Positions 55,460-64,000 are shown, numbered from the stretch's first letter. The stretch is DNA of 64,000 nt from Streptomyces sp. JB150 (GCF_011193355.1 NZ_CP049780.1:383686-447685); one strand, 5' to 3'. Numbers and translations are program-made. Notes: generated by a model not told the origin, from the letters alone.

Positions 55460-55653
55460 GTGGTACGCCGGCGGACGGCGGGCTGACGGCGGGCGAGGAG
55501 GCGTCCCGGTCCGGCGGTGCGCTTTCCGCCTGCGGCACGCATCGGTCCGCGGGGCGCATCGGTGTGCGGCCCGCATCCGCCCGCGGCGGCTCCGTGGTGG
55601 TCCGGCTGCCGGAAACGGGGGCGCCCGGGGCGCGTCCGGGTCATGGTGGACGT

Positions 55654-56169
55654 ATGCATGCGAAGGACGTCCTCATCGACGGCTACGGCCGTATCCAGGA
55701 AGAAGTCCATGCCGCGGTGGACGGTCTCGGGCCCGAGGAACTGAACGCCCGGCCGGCCGGCGGCGCCAACTCCATCGCCTGGCTGATCTGGCATCTCACC
55801 CGGGTCCAGGACGACCACATCGCCGACGCCTCCGGGCTCGACCAGGTGTGGCTCGCGCAGGACTGGGCGAAGCGGTTCGGGCTGAAGCTGCCGCTGGGCG
55901 ACACCGGGTACGGGCACAGCCCGGCCAAGGTCGCCAAGGTGCGGGTCGACTCCCCCGACCTGCTGACCGGGTACTACGACGCCGTGCACGAGCAGACGCT
56001 GGGGTTCGTGCGCGGGCTGACCGCCCGGGATCTCGAACGCGTCGTGGACGAGAACTGGGATCCGCCGGTCAGCCTCGGCGTACGGCTGGTCAGCGTCCTG
56101 TCCGACGACCTCCAGCACGTCGGACAGGCCGCGTATGTGCGCGGGCTGCTTCAGAGCGCGGCGGCGTAG
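55654..56169 (+). CDS. DinB/DUF664-family protein (possible thiol transferase)
   Basis: This 171-residue four-helix-bundle protein of the DinB superfamily has [23 protein letters not shown], with the first histidine ligand, and the C-terminal [18 protein letters not shown], with a second. Such histidine triads bind a metal. Several actinobacterial DUF664 proteins are mycothiol- or bacillithiol-dependent transferases, so thiol transfer is plausible. The ATG at 55654 follows GGTGG. Its end overlaps the convergent adenosine deaminase gene by 19 bp. Confidence 0.83.
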   Translation: MHAKDVLIDGYGRIQEEVHAAVDGLGPEELNARPAGGANSIAWLIWHLTRVQDDHIADASGLDQVWLAQDWAKRFGLKLPLGDTGYGHSPAKVAKVRVDSPDLLTGYYDAVHEQTLGFVRGLTARDLERVVDENWDPPVSLGVRLVSVLSDDLQHVGQAAYVRGLLQSAAA

Positions 56170-57230
56170 CCCGGCAGCACGACCTCCTCGATGAGGGCCT
56201 TGCGCTCGTCGAACGGGATGAACGCGCTCTTGACCGCGTTCACCGTGACCGTGCGCAGGTCCTCGACGGTCCAGCCGGCCTGCTCGACCAGCAGGGACAT
56301 CTCGCGGGTCATCGTCGTGCCGGACACCAGGCGGTTGTCGGTGTTGAGGGTGACCCGGAAGCCGAGGTCCTTCAGCGCGGTGATCGGGTGCTCGGCGATC
56401 GAGGTGGCGCAGCCGGTCTGGAGGTTGGAGGTGGGGCACATCTCCAGCGCGATCCGGCGGTCGCGCACCCAGCTCGCGAGGCGGCCGAGCTTGCCCGCCG
56501 CGAGGTCGGGGATGTCCTCGGTGATGCGGACGCCGTGGCCGATGCGCTGGGCGCCGCAGACCTGGAGGGCCTGGTGGATGCTGGGCAGGCCGTGGGCCTC
56601 GCCGGCGTGGATGGTGAAGGGCACGCTCTCGCGGCGCAGCAGCTCGAAGGCGGCGAGGTGGTCGGCGGGCGGGAAACCGTCCTCGGCGCCGGCGATGTCG
56701 AAGCCGACGACACCCGCGTCCCGGTAGGCGACGGCCAGCTCGGCGGCCTCCTGGACGCGGTCGAACATCCGCATGCCGCACAGCAGGGTGCCCACGCGGA
56801 CCGGCGTTCCGGCCGCGGCGGCCTTGGCCATGCCCGCCGCCAGCCCCTCCTGCACGGTCTCGACGACCTCACGCATCGTCAGCCCGCCGTTGGTGTTCAG
56901 CTCGGGCGCGTAGCGCACCTCGGCGTAGACGACACCGTCGGCGGCGAGGTCGAGGACGTACTCCTCGGCGGTGCGCAGCAGGCCCTCGCGGGTCTGCATG
57001 ACGGCGAGGGTGTGCTCGAAGGTGGCGATGTAGCGGACCAGGTCACCGGAGTTGGCGGCCTCGTAGTACCAGGCGGCCAGCTCGTCCGGGTCGGTGGTGG
57101 GCAGGGTGTGGCCGACCTCCCGGGCCAGCTCCACGACGGTGGCGGGGCGCAGGCCGCCGTCGAGGTGGTCGTGCAGGACGGCCTTGGGGAGGTTGCGGAC
57201 GAGGTCGGTGTCTATGCGCGTAGATGACAT
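56151..57230 (-). CDS. add: Adenosine deaminase
   Basis: This enzyme converts adenosine or deoxyadenosine to inosine or deoxyinosine in purine salvage. The 359-residue protein has the zinc ligands His20 and His22 (LHDHLDGG), the motif [10 protein letters not shown] (zinc His and catalytic Glu), the GHGVRI motif and NTDNRLVSG with the catalytic Asp. The N-terminus starts [16 protein letters not shown]. It lies 48 bp downstream of a VOC gene on the same strand and its 3' end overlaps the convergent DinB-like gene. Confidence 0.92.
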   Translation of the reverse strand: MSSTRIDTDLVRNLPKAVLHDHLDGGLRPATVVELAREVGHTLPTTDPDELAAWYYEAANSGDLVRYIATFEHTLAVMQTREGLLRTAEEYVLDLAADGVVYAEVRYAPELNTNGGLTMREVVETVQEGLAAGMAKAAAAGTPVRVGTLLCGMRMFDRVQEAAELAVAYRDAGVVGFDIAGAEDGFPPADHLAAFELLRRESVPFTIHAGEAHGLPSIHQALQVCGAQRIGHGVRITEDIPDLAAGKLGRLASWVRDRRIALEMCPTSNLQTGCATSIAEHPITALKDLGFRVTLNTDNRLVSGTTMTREMSLLVEQAGWTVEDLRTVTVNAVKSAFIPFDERKALIEEVVLPGYAAAL

Positions 57231-57278
57231 GGTGCGGTGCGTTCCTCGGCGGTTCGGTGTGCGGATGGGCGAAGGAGG

Positions 57279-57692
57279 TCAGGAGACGGCGGGCTCGGCG
57301 GACTCGGCGGGCTCGAGCAGGTCCCAGCGGTTGCCGTACAGGTCCTGGAAGACGGCGACCGTGCCGTACGGCTCGTGCCGGGGCTCCTCGAGGAAGGTCA
57401 CCCCCGCGGCGCGCATCCGGGCGTGGTCGCGGGCGAAGTCGTCGGTGTGCAGGAAGAAGCCCACCCGGCCGCCGGTCTGGTCGCCGATCCGGTCGCGCTG
57501 GGCGTCGCCCTTCGCGCGGGCCAGCAGCAGCCCGGTGCCGGCGTCCCCGGCCGGGGGCTCGACGACCACCCAGCGCGAGCCGTCCGGCCGCGGCGCGTCC
57601 TCGACGAGCCGGAATCCCAGGGCCTCGGTGTAGAAGCGGATCGCCTCGTCGTAGTCGTCGACGACGAGGGTGACCAGGGCGATGCGACTCAT
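57279..57692 (-). CDS. VOC-family protein
   Basis: This 137-residue VOC protein has the motifs ALVTLVVDDYDEAIRFYTEALGF, WVVVEPPAGDAGTGLLLARA and GTVAVFQDLYGNRWDLLEP. It resembles glyoxalase/bleomycin-resistance-like proteins found widely in Streptomyces. The ATG at 57690-57692 is the conserved start. It precedes adenosine deaminase by 48 bp and is probably co-transcribed with it. Confidence 0.88.
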   Translation of the reverse strand: MSRIALVTLVVDDYDEAIRFYTEALGFRLVEDAPRPDGSRWVVVEPPAGDAGTGLLLARAKGDAQRDRIGDQTGGRVGFFLHTDDFARDHARMRAAGVTFLEEPRHEPYGTVAVFQDLYGNRWDLLEPAESAEPAVS

Positions 57693-57758
57693 CGGGGCAC
57701 GGAACCTTTCGGGGCGGGGCGGGAGCCGACGGCATCCGGGGAGGGATTGACGGGAGAG

Positions 57759-57786
57759 GTTATACGTAAAACCTCGCGGATGCCAG
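57759..57786 (-). promoter_or_regulatory. Possible promoter for the VOC-add unit
   Basis: On the minus strand CTGGCA (57781-57786) and TATAAC (57759-57764) are spaced by 16 bp, within an unusually AT-rich patch. An inverted repeat GAGGTT/AACCTC (57756-57775) overlaps the -10. Confidence 0.45.
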
Positions 57787-57870
57787 TCTTGGTTCCCGTT
57801 GCCGCTCGCGGGCATCTCACGCCCGGTCCGGTCGGCCCCGGTGCCGCATTCGCCACCGGTCACACGGAGC

Positions 57871-57910
57871 CGCCCCGGGGGCGGACGGCCTGCCCGCCGG
57901 GCCCGGGGCG
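57871..57910. terminator. Hairpin at the end of the lasso-peptide operon
   Basis: CGCCCCGGG (57871-57879) pairs perfectly with CCCGGGGCG (57902-57910), with further pairing inside. It lies 20 bp beyond the B2 stop. Confidence 0.6.
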
Positions 57911-57930
57911 GAAGATCCTCCGCTCCGAGG

Positions 57931-58347
57931 TCACTCCACGGTGAAGAACCGCTGGAAGTAGTCGGCCGGTGCGCCCTCACCGACCAGGACGCCCTCCGCC
58001 TCCACCCACGCGTGCGCGGCGAACGGCGGATGGGTACGGACGCCGACACACCAGGTCGGCCAGTGACCGCGCAGACGGCACAGCAGCACGGTGGCCAGCG
58101 AGCGGGGCAGGCAGCCGCGCTGTCCGCCGGCGGACAGGCTGACGGCGAGGACGGTCTCGCGGGCCCGGGCGGCCTCGGCGAGGGTGGCCGGCCGGGCTCC
58201 CCTGCGCAGCCGGAGCAGCACCGCGCGGATGCGGGCGGGGGGCTGCCGGGCCAGCAGATGGGCGACGATGACGACCAGCCGGGTCACCGTCCGCCGGCCG
58301 AGGGGCACCGACCGGGGGTCGTGCGGGACTACTTGCGAGGTGGACAC
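57931..58347 (-). CDS. Lasso peptide B2 protein (leader peptidase)
   Basis: B2 is a transglutaminase-fold cysteine protease that removes the leader from the lasso precursor after recognition by B1. The 138-residue protein has the catalytic Cys79 in GGQRGCLPRSLATVLL and His112 in PFAAHAWVEAEG. It has the family's N-terminal helix LVVIVAHLLARQPP. The GTG at 58345-58347 follows GGAGGAG. It lies 751 bp downstream of B1 on the same strand, an unusually large gap. Confidence 0.88.
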   Translation of the reverse strand: MSTSQVVPHDPRSVPLGRRTVTRLVVIVAHLLARQPPARIRAVLLRLRRGARPATLAEAARARETVLAVSLSAGGQRGCLPRSLATVLLCRLRGHWPTWCVGVRTHPPFAAHAWVEAEGVLVGEGAPADYFQRFFTVE

Positions 58348-59098
58348 TGCTGCTTCTCCTCCGGAGACGGAACGGCTTGTCCTGCCGCGGTGACGGTCGG
58401 GGAACCCCGGCTTCCCTCCGGGGGCGGGTCGGGGGTCCGCCCGCACCTGCTCGGGGCGGGGTCCTCCAGGGCGGGGGTGCGGCGAGTGGCGGGGCGGACT
58501 GGGCGGGTCGGGGTGGTGCTGGGAGAGGAGGCTGCGGCGGTGCTGGGAGCTGGGTGTCGGCGGGCTGCGGGCCTAGCGGAGGGACAGCGGCGGGTGCCGG
58601 AGCGGGGCCGTGGCGGGGCCGTAGAACCGACCCGCGCGGGAGCCTGACCGGGCGGAGCCGCGAACGGACCGCGGCGGGTGCCCGGCGCGGGACTGCGGCG
58701 GCGGGGCGGTGCCCGCAACCGCGCACGGCACCCACGGCGCCGTCCGCCCGGCCGGACCACGACAGGTCCGCGAACGACATCACTGCAGATGCCACGAGTC
58801 GCACCACGGCGGGCTCCGTGAGCGGACCTCGGCGGGCGCCGCGAACCGGTCCCCTCACGTGCCTGAGACCGGTGCGGCCGCCGGTACCGGTGCCGTGCCG
58901 GAACGACCGCCGTATCGGTGCCGGGCCGCCGCCGCGACCACCGCCGTGCCGAAGCCGGCTCGCCACCGGCGCCGCCACCGGCACCACCACCCTGCCTGCA
59001 CCGGACGCCACCGCCACCGCACCGCTGCCGTTGCCGTTGCCGCCACCCGCCACCGCTGCCGGCGCCGGCGCCGGCGCCAAGGCCGATGCCCGTGCCGG
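58348..59098. other. 751-bp gene-poor low-complexity gap within the lasso cluster
   Basis: No recognisable protein is encoded on either strand. The part from about 58870 to 59090 is dominated by CCG/CAC-type trinucleotide runs, whose translations in every frame are Ala/Gly/Pro/Arg/His-rich and unlike real proteins. It may be expanded non-coding DNA or a decayed gene. Its position, where a transporter might be expected, is notable. Confidence 0.6.
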
Positions 59099-59356
59099 TC
59101 AGCCGGTGAGGAGTTTGGCGGCGCGGAGTTCCTGGCAGATGCGGGCGATGTCCTCCTCGACCTGCTCGGCGCTCACGTCGTACGTGCTGGTGAGCGTGGC
59201 GACCGCCGCTTCCGTGGTCGTGCCGTCGAGCAGGGTGCGCACGATGAGCGCGGCGGTGGGATTGAGGGTGTAGTACTCGCCGCTGTTCTGGTCGAGCAGG
59301 GCCATGCCGTACTCGGTGTCGGCCGTCACCACTCCGGGGCGCAGCGTCATCGTCAT
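59099..59356 (-). CDS. Lasso peptide B1 protein (PqqD-like RRE)
   Basis: B1 is the RiPP recognition element that binds the leader and presents it to B2 and C. The 85-residue PqqD-fold protein has the family start TLRPGVVTADTEYGMALLDQ and NSGEYYTLNPTAALIV, then VSAEQVEEDIARICQEL. The ATG follows GGGAGG. It overlaps the stop of the C gene (ATGA), so expression is coupled. Confidence 0.92.
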   Translation of the reverse strand: MTMTLRPGVVTADTEYGMALLDQNSGEYYTLNPTAALIVRTLLDGTTTEAAVATLTSTYDVSAEQVEEDIARICQELRAAKLLTG

Positions 59357-61224
59357 GCCGTGATACCTCCCGTGTCGGTTGCCGTCGGCCCCACCGGGCC
59401 GCGGTTTCGTTCGCGTGCGCGCAGCCACACCTCGCAGCCGACGGTCGGATGCAGCAGCGCGCTCTCCAGATCGGCGGCGAGCGGCCGCAGGCACCAGTCG
59501 CGCAGGGCGGCCACGTCGACGAGGCCCAGCTCGCGCAGCCGGGAGTCCTCCCACAGGGCGAGCAGCGAGGCCCGGTGGCGGCGCAGCCCCGTCTCCTCCT
59601 CGAACGCGGCGTGCGCCTTGGTGGTCCGGCGGCGGGCGGCCTCGGGCACGATGCCGCGCATGGCTTCCTCGATCAGTGGTTTGTACCGCCAGGGCGTCAC
59701 CCGGTCCTGGGGGCGGACGGCGAGGGCCGCCTCGACGAGCAGGTCGTCGTAGTAGGGGGCGGCGAAGGTGACGCCGAGCGGTTCGGACATCTGCTGGACG
59801 TGCCGGGCGAACCGGGCCAGCGCGCGCAGGGTGACGAGTTCCCGGTGCCCGCCGTGGCCGGCGCTGAGCGGTTCGGCGTGTGCGGCCTGTTCGCGGAGGA
59901 GGTCCCGCACGGCATCGACGGCCCGCCCGGTGGCCCACGGGGGCAGCCGGGGCGGGATGCCCCAGTCGAAGAGCGGCACGGACAGGTCGGGCTGCGGGCG
60001 GGTGAGGTCCCGCGCGATCAGCTCCAGCCAGGAGCCGTACGAGCGGCGGTCGAGCAGCTGGGCCAGGGCCGTCCGGCGGGACCAGCGGTGCCGGGTGGTG
60101 AAGCCGCGGGCGAGCCGCCAGGCCGTGCGGGGGTGGCGGGGCAAGAGTCCGTGGACGTGGGCGGAGGCGCCGCTGAACAGTTCGTCGCCGCCCATGCCGC
60201 TCAGGTGCAGCGGGGAGCCGCGCTCGGCGGCCCGTTCGACGATGAGCATGCGGCGGTGGCGGTTGACGGCGTACGGCGACGGGGTGTCGAGCTCGTCGTC
60301 CAGCGCGTCCACGCGGTCGAAGGTCAGGGGCACCTCGGTGGCGGGCACGACGTGGTGCTCGACCGTGTCCAGTTCGGCCACCGTGCGCCGCGCGTAGGTC
60401 ACGTCGTCGCCGAGGACGTCGTGGACGGCGGCGGTGTACGCGACGGTCTTCGCGCCCGCGCGGGCGGCGGTGGCGACGACGGCGGTGGAGTCGACGCCGC
60501 CGAGGTCGGCGCTGACGAGTTCGCGGCCGGCGATCCGTACGGCGACCGCGTCGGCGAGCCGGTCGCGGACCAGCCGGGCGCCCTCGGCGAGCGGCAGGTC
60601 GGCCGGCGGCGGGGTCCAGCACCGGCTGGTGCGCAGCCGCCCGTCGCGGTCGAGCAGGACGCGCCGGTCGCCGGGTACGACGTCGACGCCGCGCCAGACC
60701 GTCTGGATGGTCAGCGGGTGCAGGATGCCCGGGCTGAGCAGTTGCACGGCCAGGCGGCGCTCGTCGAGTTCCGCGTCCGTCAGGGCGGCCAGGATGTCCG
60801 CGCGGTCGGAGACGAGGTGTGCTCCGGCGGCGCGGGGCGCCCTGGCGGCGAAGACGCTGCGCACTCCGGTGACGGTGCCGCGCACCAGGGTCCTGCCGCC
60901 CCAGCTGGCGATCAGGTGGTGGCTGCCGGGCCAGGTCCGCGCGCGGTCCTCGGCGGCCTCGGGCGATCCGGCGCGGGCGGCGCGCGCCGCCTCCTCCTCG
61001 GTCACCGCGTGCTGCCCGAGTACGGCGAGCTGGACGGTCCCGCACTGCGCCGTGGTGAGGGCGTGGGCCGGCCAGCGGCCCATCAGCCAGGGGCGGCCGG
61101 ACGCGTGCGGCAGTTCCCGCACCCCGTCGGACCTGGCTCGGGCGGCGAGGGCCGCGACGGCGTCCGTGTCGGGGAGGACCAGGAACCAGCCGGCCCCGGT
61201 GGGAAACGACAGGCCGGTCACCAT
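59353..61224 (-). CDS. Lasso cyclase C (asparagine-synthase-like)
   Basis: The C protein adenylates the Asp/Glu side chain and forms the isopeptide ring. The 623-residue protein has an N-terminal glutaminase-like domain lacking Cys2, and a C-terminal synthetase domain with the ATP pyrophosphatase loop SADLGGVDST (238-247) and the motif HLSGMGGDELFSG. The first residues of the loop (SADLGGVDS for SGGLDSS) are the usual lasso-cyclase variant. It is 128 bp after the precursor gene. Confidence 0.93.
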   Translation of the reverse strand: MVTGLSFPTGAGWFLVLPDTDAVAALAARARSDGVRELPHASGRPWLMGRWPAHALTTAQCGTVQLAVLGQHAVTEEEAARAARAGSPEAAEDRARTWPGSHHLIASWGGRTLVRGTVTGVRSVFAARAPRAAGAHLVSDRADILAALTDAELDERRLAVQLLSPGILHPLTIQTVWRGVDVVPGDRRVLLDRDGRLRTSRCWTPPPADLPLAEGARLVRDRLADAVAVRIAGRELVSADLGGVDSTAVVATAARAGAKTVAYTAAVHDVLGDDVTYARRTVAELDTVEHHVVPATEVPLTFDRVDALDDELDTPSPYAVNRHRRMLIVERAAERGSPLHLSGMGGDELFSGASAHVHGLLPRHPRTAWRLARGFTTRHRWSRRTALAQLLDRRSYGSWLELIARDLTRPQPDLSVPLFDWGIPPRLPPWATGRAVDAVRDLLREQAAHAEPLSAGHGGHRELVTLRALARFARHVQQMSEPLGVTFAAPYYDDLLVEAALAVRPQDRVTPWRYKPLIEEAMRGIVPEAARRRTTKAHAAFEEETGLRRHRASLLALWEDSRLRELGLVDVAALRDWCLRPLAADLESALLHPTVGCEVWLRARERNRGPVGPTATDTGGITA

Positions 61225-61265
61225 GGAGCGGGTCCTTTCGGTCGATGAGGGTCCGGCGGCAGGAG

Positions 61266-61295
61266 CGTGGGCGGCACCGAAAGGCGCCGCCCACG
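61266..61295 (-). terminator. Attenuator-like hairpin between lasso A and C genes
   Basis: A perfect 10-bp stem (61266-61275 with 61286-61295) with a 10-nt loop lies in the 128-bp space between precursor and cyclase. Without a T-tract it may act as a partial terminator or 3' stabiliser favouring precursor RNA over enzyme RNA. Confidence 0.55.
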
Positions 61296-61352
61296 TTCTC
61301 GACCACCCTCCGATTTACGTGTACATGTCAATCAGAGAGCCGGTGAGGAAGA

Positions 61353-61460
61353 TCAGAGCAGGCTGTGGCCGCCCAGCAGGTCGGGGCTCCCCTGCCCGGC
61401 CAGGCCCGTGACCTTCTGGAAGTCGCCGACCTTGGTGAGGGTGGGACGCTCGTAAGCCAT
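61353..61460 (-). CDS. Lasso peptide precursor (lagmysin-like)
   Basis: This 35-residue precursor starts MAYERPTLTKVGDFQKVTG. The leader has the YxxP-type signal YERPTL recognised by B1 and the Thr at -2 of the cleavage site. The predicted core is LAGQGSPDLLGGHSLL, with ring closure between Leu1 and Asp8 (8-residue ring) and a hydrophobic tail. As I recall, it is identical to the published lasso peptide lagmysin. The ATG at 61460 follows GAAGGG; ATG 61466 is an alternative. Confidence 0.9.
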   Translation of the reverse strand: MAYERPTLTKVGDFQKVTGLAGQGSPDLLGGHSLL

Positions 61461-61466
61461 GGTCAT

Positions 61467-61970
61467 GATCCCTTCGTTGACGGATGTGCGGCTTGGCGCC
61501 GCGCCTGGCATGTGAGCCGGCGGCCCGCGGTGGGGCGGGGCGCCGACGCTGCACAAAGCTAGGCGGGCGGTTTCCCTCGCCACAACAGGCACCACGAGCC
61601 ATCAGGGCTCCACTCACACCCGTCACAATCGCCACTGTTCTTCCCTCACGTCACACGATCGCGGCGCCCCGTCATACTTGCCACCGACCGGGGTACCAGC
61701 GACGCCCTCGCCGACCGGCGGAAGCCGGTTCCGGCCACGCAGCGGACCGGGCCGGCGGTCCCCGCGCCGGGGGTGACTCCCCTGTGACGTCGGATGATGC
61801 GGTGGTGAGCATTCCGCTCGGCGCGCGCGGCAGGCGAATCGTCGCCCCACTGACCGAGAACCCACCCTTGCGGCGCGGCAGCGGCTCACGTCCGGCCCAG
61901 GACTCACGGCCGGGCGGCCCTCCGTCTCCGTACCGAGGCGCGCCGGTCGCGCGGGCCGTACCGTCGCCCC
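61467..61970. promoter_or_regulatory. 504-bp non-coding region upstream of the lasso operon
   Basis: It contains the likely lasso promoter (61556-61585) and is otherwise without a recognisable gene. GC-skewed open frames on both strands have no familiar sequence. Confidence 0.45.
61556..61585 (-). promoter_or_regulatory. Possible promoter of the lasso operon
   Basis: On the minus strand TTGTGG (61580-61585) and TAGCTT (61556-61561) are spaced by 18 bp, about 95 bp before the precursor ATG. The pattern fits a housekeeping promoter. Confidence 0.5.
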
Positions 61971-62429
61971 ATGAGGATCACCGGCCCCCCGCGCACCCCC
62001 GCCCAGCGCAAGCAGGACGTCCTGACCCGGCTGGAGCGGGAGGAGGACGTCTGGGTGGCGACCGCGGACGGCGGCGGGAAGCCGTGGCTGGTCGCGCTGT
62101 GGTTCCTGTGGGACGGGGAGGCGGTGTGGCTGGCGACGCGGGCGACGAATCCGACCGGGCGCAATCTGCGCGAGGGCCGCGGGGTCCGGCTGGCGTTCGG
62201 CGACACCCGGGACGTGGTGCTGATCGACGGGGAGGCGGAGGTCTTCACGCGGGAGGATGTGCCGGCGGAGACCGTGCGGGCGTACGTCGCCAAGTACGGA
62301 TGGAATCCGGGCGAGGACGCGCCGTCGTACGCGTACTTCCGGGTGCGGCCGCTGGTCGTGCAGGCGATGCGCGGGGAGTACGAGATGACGGGGCGACAGG
62401 TGATGCGGGACGGACGGTGGGTCAGCTGA
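61971..62429 (+). CDS. PNPOx-like split-barrel flavoprotein
   Basis: This 152-residue member of the pyridoxamine-5'-phosphate-oxidase-like split-barrel superfamily probably binds FMN or F420. Motifs are VATADGGGKPWLVALWFLWDGEAVW, NLREGRGVRLAFGDTRDVVLIDGEAEV and YFRVRPLVVQAMRGEYE. It has no evident vitamin-B6 pathway context. The ATG at 61971 is conserved in position. It is divergent from the lasso operon but unlikely to be part of it. Confidence 0.85.
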   Translation: MRITGPPRTPAQRKQDVLTRLEREEDVWVATADGGGKPWLVALWFLWDGEAVWLATRATNPTGRNLREGRGVRLAFGDTRDVVLIDGEAEVFTREDVPAETVRAYVAKYGWNPGEDAPSYAYFRVRPLVVQAMRGEYEMTGRQVMRDGRWVS

Positions 62430-62538
62430 CGCCTGCCCGACATCTCGTCCGCGCACGGTAGTTACCTGAGAGTAACCGCCGGTGGTTTGATGTGCGGCGC
62501 CACTCAGCCCGTTCCCCCTTCGCCCCCAGGGAGATCCC

Positions 62539-63525
62539 GTGCCGCTGTCCATCGCGCGCCGCACCCCCGGCGCCGCCCTGCTCGCCCTCGCTCTCGCCAC
62601 CGCGGGACCCGCGGGGACGGCGCCCGCCGCCACGGCCGCCGAGCAGCCGCCGCCGGTGCGGGTGCTGTCGTACAACGTGTTCCTGTTCAGCAAGAGCCTC
62701 TACCCGAACTGGGGCCAGGACCACCGGGCGGCGCAGATCGCGAAGGCGCCCTTCTTCCGGGGCAACGACGTGGTCGTGCTCCAGGAGGCCTTCGACAACA
62801 CCTCCTCGGACGCGCTCAAGCGGGCCGCCTCGGCCGCCTACCCGTACCAGACGCCGGTGGTGGGCCGGGGCAAGGACGGCTGGGACGCGACGGGCGGCGC
62901 CTACTCGTCCACGACCCCCGAGGACGGCGGGGTCACGGTGCTCAGCAAGTGGCCGGTGCTGCGCCGGGAGCAGTACGTCTACCGGGACGCCTGCGGGGCG
63001 GACCGGTGGTCCAACAAGGGCTTCGCGTACGTCGTGCTGAACGTGAACGGGGCCAGGGTGCACGTGCTCGGCACGCACGCCCAGTCCACCGATCCGGGCT
63101 GCGAGCCGGGCGAGGCCGCAGCGACGCGCAGCCGCCAGTTCACGGCGATCGACGCCTTCCTGGACGCGCAGAACATCCCCGCGCACGAGCAGGTCCTGGT
63201 CGCCGGCGACCTGAACGTGGACGCGCGCAGCGCCGAGTACGCCTCGATGCTCGCCGACGGCGGCCTGGTGGGCGCCGAGGCCCGCACCGGGCACCCGTAC
63301 TCCTTCGACACCGAGGAGAACTCCATCGCCCGCGACCGCTACCCCGACGACCCGCGCGAGGACCTGGACCACATCCTGCACCGTGCCGGTCACGCCCGGC
63401 CGGCGGTGTGGAGGAACGACGTGGTGAAGGAGACGTCGGCGCCCTGGACGGTGTCGAGCTGGAGCACCTCGTACACGTACACCAGCCTGTCCGACCACTA
63501 TCCGGTGACCGGCCGGCCGGACTGA
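62539..63525 (+). CDS. Secreted sphingomyelin phosphodiesterase-like EEP protein
   Basis: This 328-residue exported phosphodiesterase of the endonuclease/exonuclease/phosphatase superfamily resembles bacterial sphingomyelinases. It has a signal peptide (residues 1-34), then VRVLSYNVFLFSKSLYPNWG, DVVVLQEAFDNTSSDAL (metal Glu), LGTHAQSTDP, VAGDLNVDARSAEYA and the final YTSLSDHYPVTG (catalytic His). The GTG start at 62539 follows AGGGAGA. The substrate could be sphingomyelin or other phosphodiesters in soil. Confidence 0.87.
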   Translation: MPLSIARRTPGAALLALALATAGPAGTAPAATAAEQPPPVRVLSYNVFLFSKSLYPNWGQDHRAAQIAKAPFFRGNDVVVLQEAFDNTSSDALKRAASAAYPYQTPVVGRGKDGWDATGGAYSSTTPEDGGVTVLSKWPVLRREQYVYRDACGADRWSNKGFAYVVLNVNGARVHVLGTHAQSTDPGCEPGEAAATRSRQFTAIDAFLDAQNIPAHEQVLVAGDLNVDARSAEYASMLADGGLVGAEARTGHPYSFDTEENSIARDRYPDDPREDLDHILHRAGHARPAVWRNDVVKETSAPWTVSSWSTSYTYTSLSDHYPVTGRPD

Positions 63526-63559
63526 GCCGGTACGGCCCAGGGGGGCGGGCGCGGTCCGG

Positions 63560-63835
63560 TCAGGGCAGCAGCTGCCGTACGAGCGCGTCCGCGGCCCAGC
63601 GCTCCCAGCGGTCCGGGGTCCAGCCGCGGCCGGTGACCAGCAGGCCGTACGTCTCCGGGCCGAGGACGGTGACCGCGATGTCCGTGGCGGACGCCGCGTC
63701 GTGGCCGTCGCGCAGGGCCGTCTTGGCCACCAGGGCCTCGGCGAACCGGAGCTGGACGGTGTGCCGCTGCTCGCGGTTGAGCCGCCACAGCTCGGCCAGC
63801 GCCCGGCGGGCGGCTCGCCGTCGCCTCGTGGACAC
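63560..63835 (-). pseudogene. C-terminal remnant of a TetR-like regulator
   Basis: The 91-codon frame resembles the C-terminal half of a TetR-family protein (VQLRFAEALVAKTALRDGHDAA, written in part, and ETYGLLVTGRGWTPDRWERW). An upstream stop at 63845-63847 blocks extension to a full N-terminal DNA-binding domain. It may be a truncated gene, or the frame may be broken further upstream. I have no better assignment. Confidence 0.45.
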
Positions 63836-64000
63836 CGGACGGGATCATGGGCCGGATCGCCCCGACGGTGCTGCGCCATCTGGAGACCCCGGCCGCCGCG
63901 GACGGGCCGGCCCGGTGGGGCGTACCCGAGCGCGTCGAGTCATGGTCCGCGCCGCTGCCGGTGACCGTGCGCTGTCGCCCGGCTCGGGTGCGGATCAGGT

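Noticed and set aside
58870..59080. Coding sequence for a Pro/Ala/His-rich protein
   Set aside because: All frames are low complexity without codon-position bias expected of a gene.
63847..64000. Open plus-strand frame at the right edge (MGRIAPTVLRHLETP...)
   Set aside because: It continues out of the window but has no recognisable domain or ribosome site, and overlaps the TetR remnant. It is too short to support.

Overview
The window is very GC-rich actinobacterial DNA and almost certainly comes from a Streptomyces chromosome. Evidence for this is a SsgA-like sporulation regulator, a WhiB-like protein, a streptophobe-family membrane protein, the clpP3-clpP4-popR module, the melC1-melC2 tyrosinase operon, several SigB/F-type sigma factors with RsbW-like kinases, and a GlgE-pathway operon. 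I see no rRNA, tRNA, CRISPR array, phage or insertion sequence.

Region 1-8.0 kb is the glgE-treS-pep2-glgB operon (trehalose to maltose, maltose-1-phosphate, then branched alpha-glucan), followed by a carboxylate-amine ligase. The glgE copy is broken by an exact 77-bp tandem duplication. Region 8-19.5 kb holds a DUF6480 membrane peptide, an acyl-CoA ligase, two RsbW-like proteins, a type II NADH dehydrogenase, a stress-type sigma factor, a cyclic-nucleotide-domain protein behind a Crp-like site and a short terminator-ended leader, an MFS exporter, a LysE/LysR pair with a shared operator, a WhiB protein and DUF6098.

Region 19.5-30 kb holds DUF488, a TetR plus flavoprotein dehydrogenase unit, AlkB, an MBL hydrolase, DUF4032, a tandem universal stress protein, a VOC protein and a tightly coupled three-gene operon. 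That operon encodes a receiver-glutaredoxin-like-thioredoxin-reductase fusion, a cNMP-domain histidine kinase and a ZnF-UBP protein, and it is my leading candidate for an under-described signalling system. Region 30-45 kb carries a membrane pseudokinase, a serine hydrolase, an F420-type oxidoreductase, a SALP, a flavin monooxygenase plus aldo/keto reductase, melC1-melC2, an SRPBCC protein behind a heptamer repeat, RNase H, a VOC protein, an SGNH lipoprotein with three frameshifts, and an epoxide hydrolase.

Region 45-57.7 kb contains clpP3-clpP4-popR, a second stress-type sigma factor with a SigB-like promoter, a third RsbW-like protein, a streptophobe protein, a double-FHA ABC exporter, a frameshifted DUF1905 gene, an aldo/keto reductase facing a LysR gene, a DinB-like protein, adenosine deaminase and a VOC protein. 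Region 57.9-61.5 kb is a compact lasso-peptide cluster (A, C, B1, B2 on the minus strand) with an attenuator-like hairpin after A, a 750-bp low-complexity gap and no linked transporter. The window ends with a PNPOx-like protein, a secreted sphingomyelinase-like phosphodiesterase and a truncated TetR remnant.

At least five reading-frame lesions occur (one in glgE, three in the SGNH gene, one in DUF1905). They may be real decay or sequence error; reads would decide. All functional statements rest on reading the translated sequence and recalled family knowledge; no database search was run.
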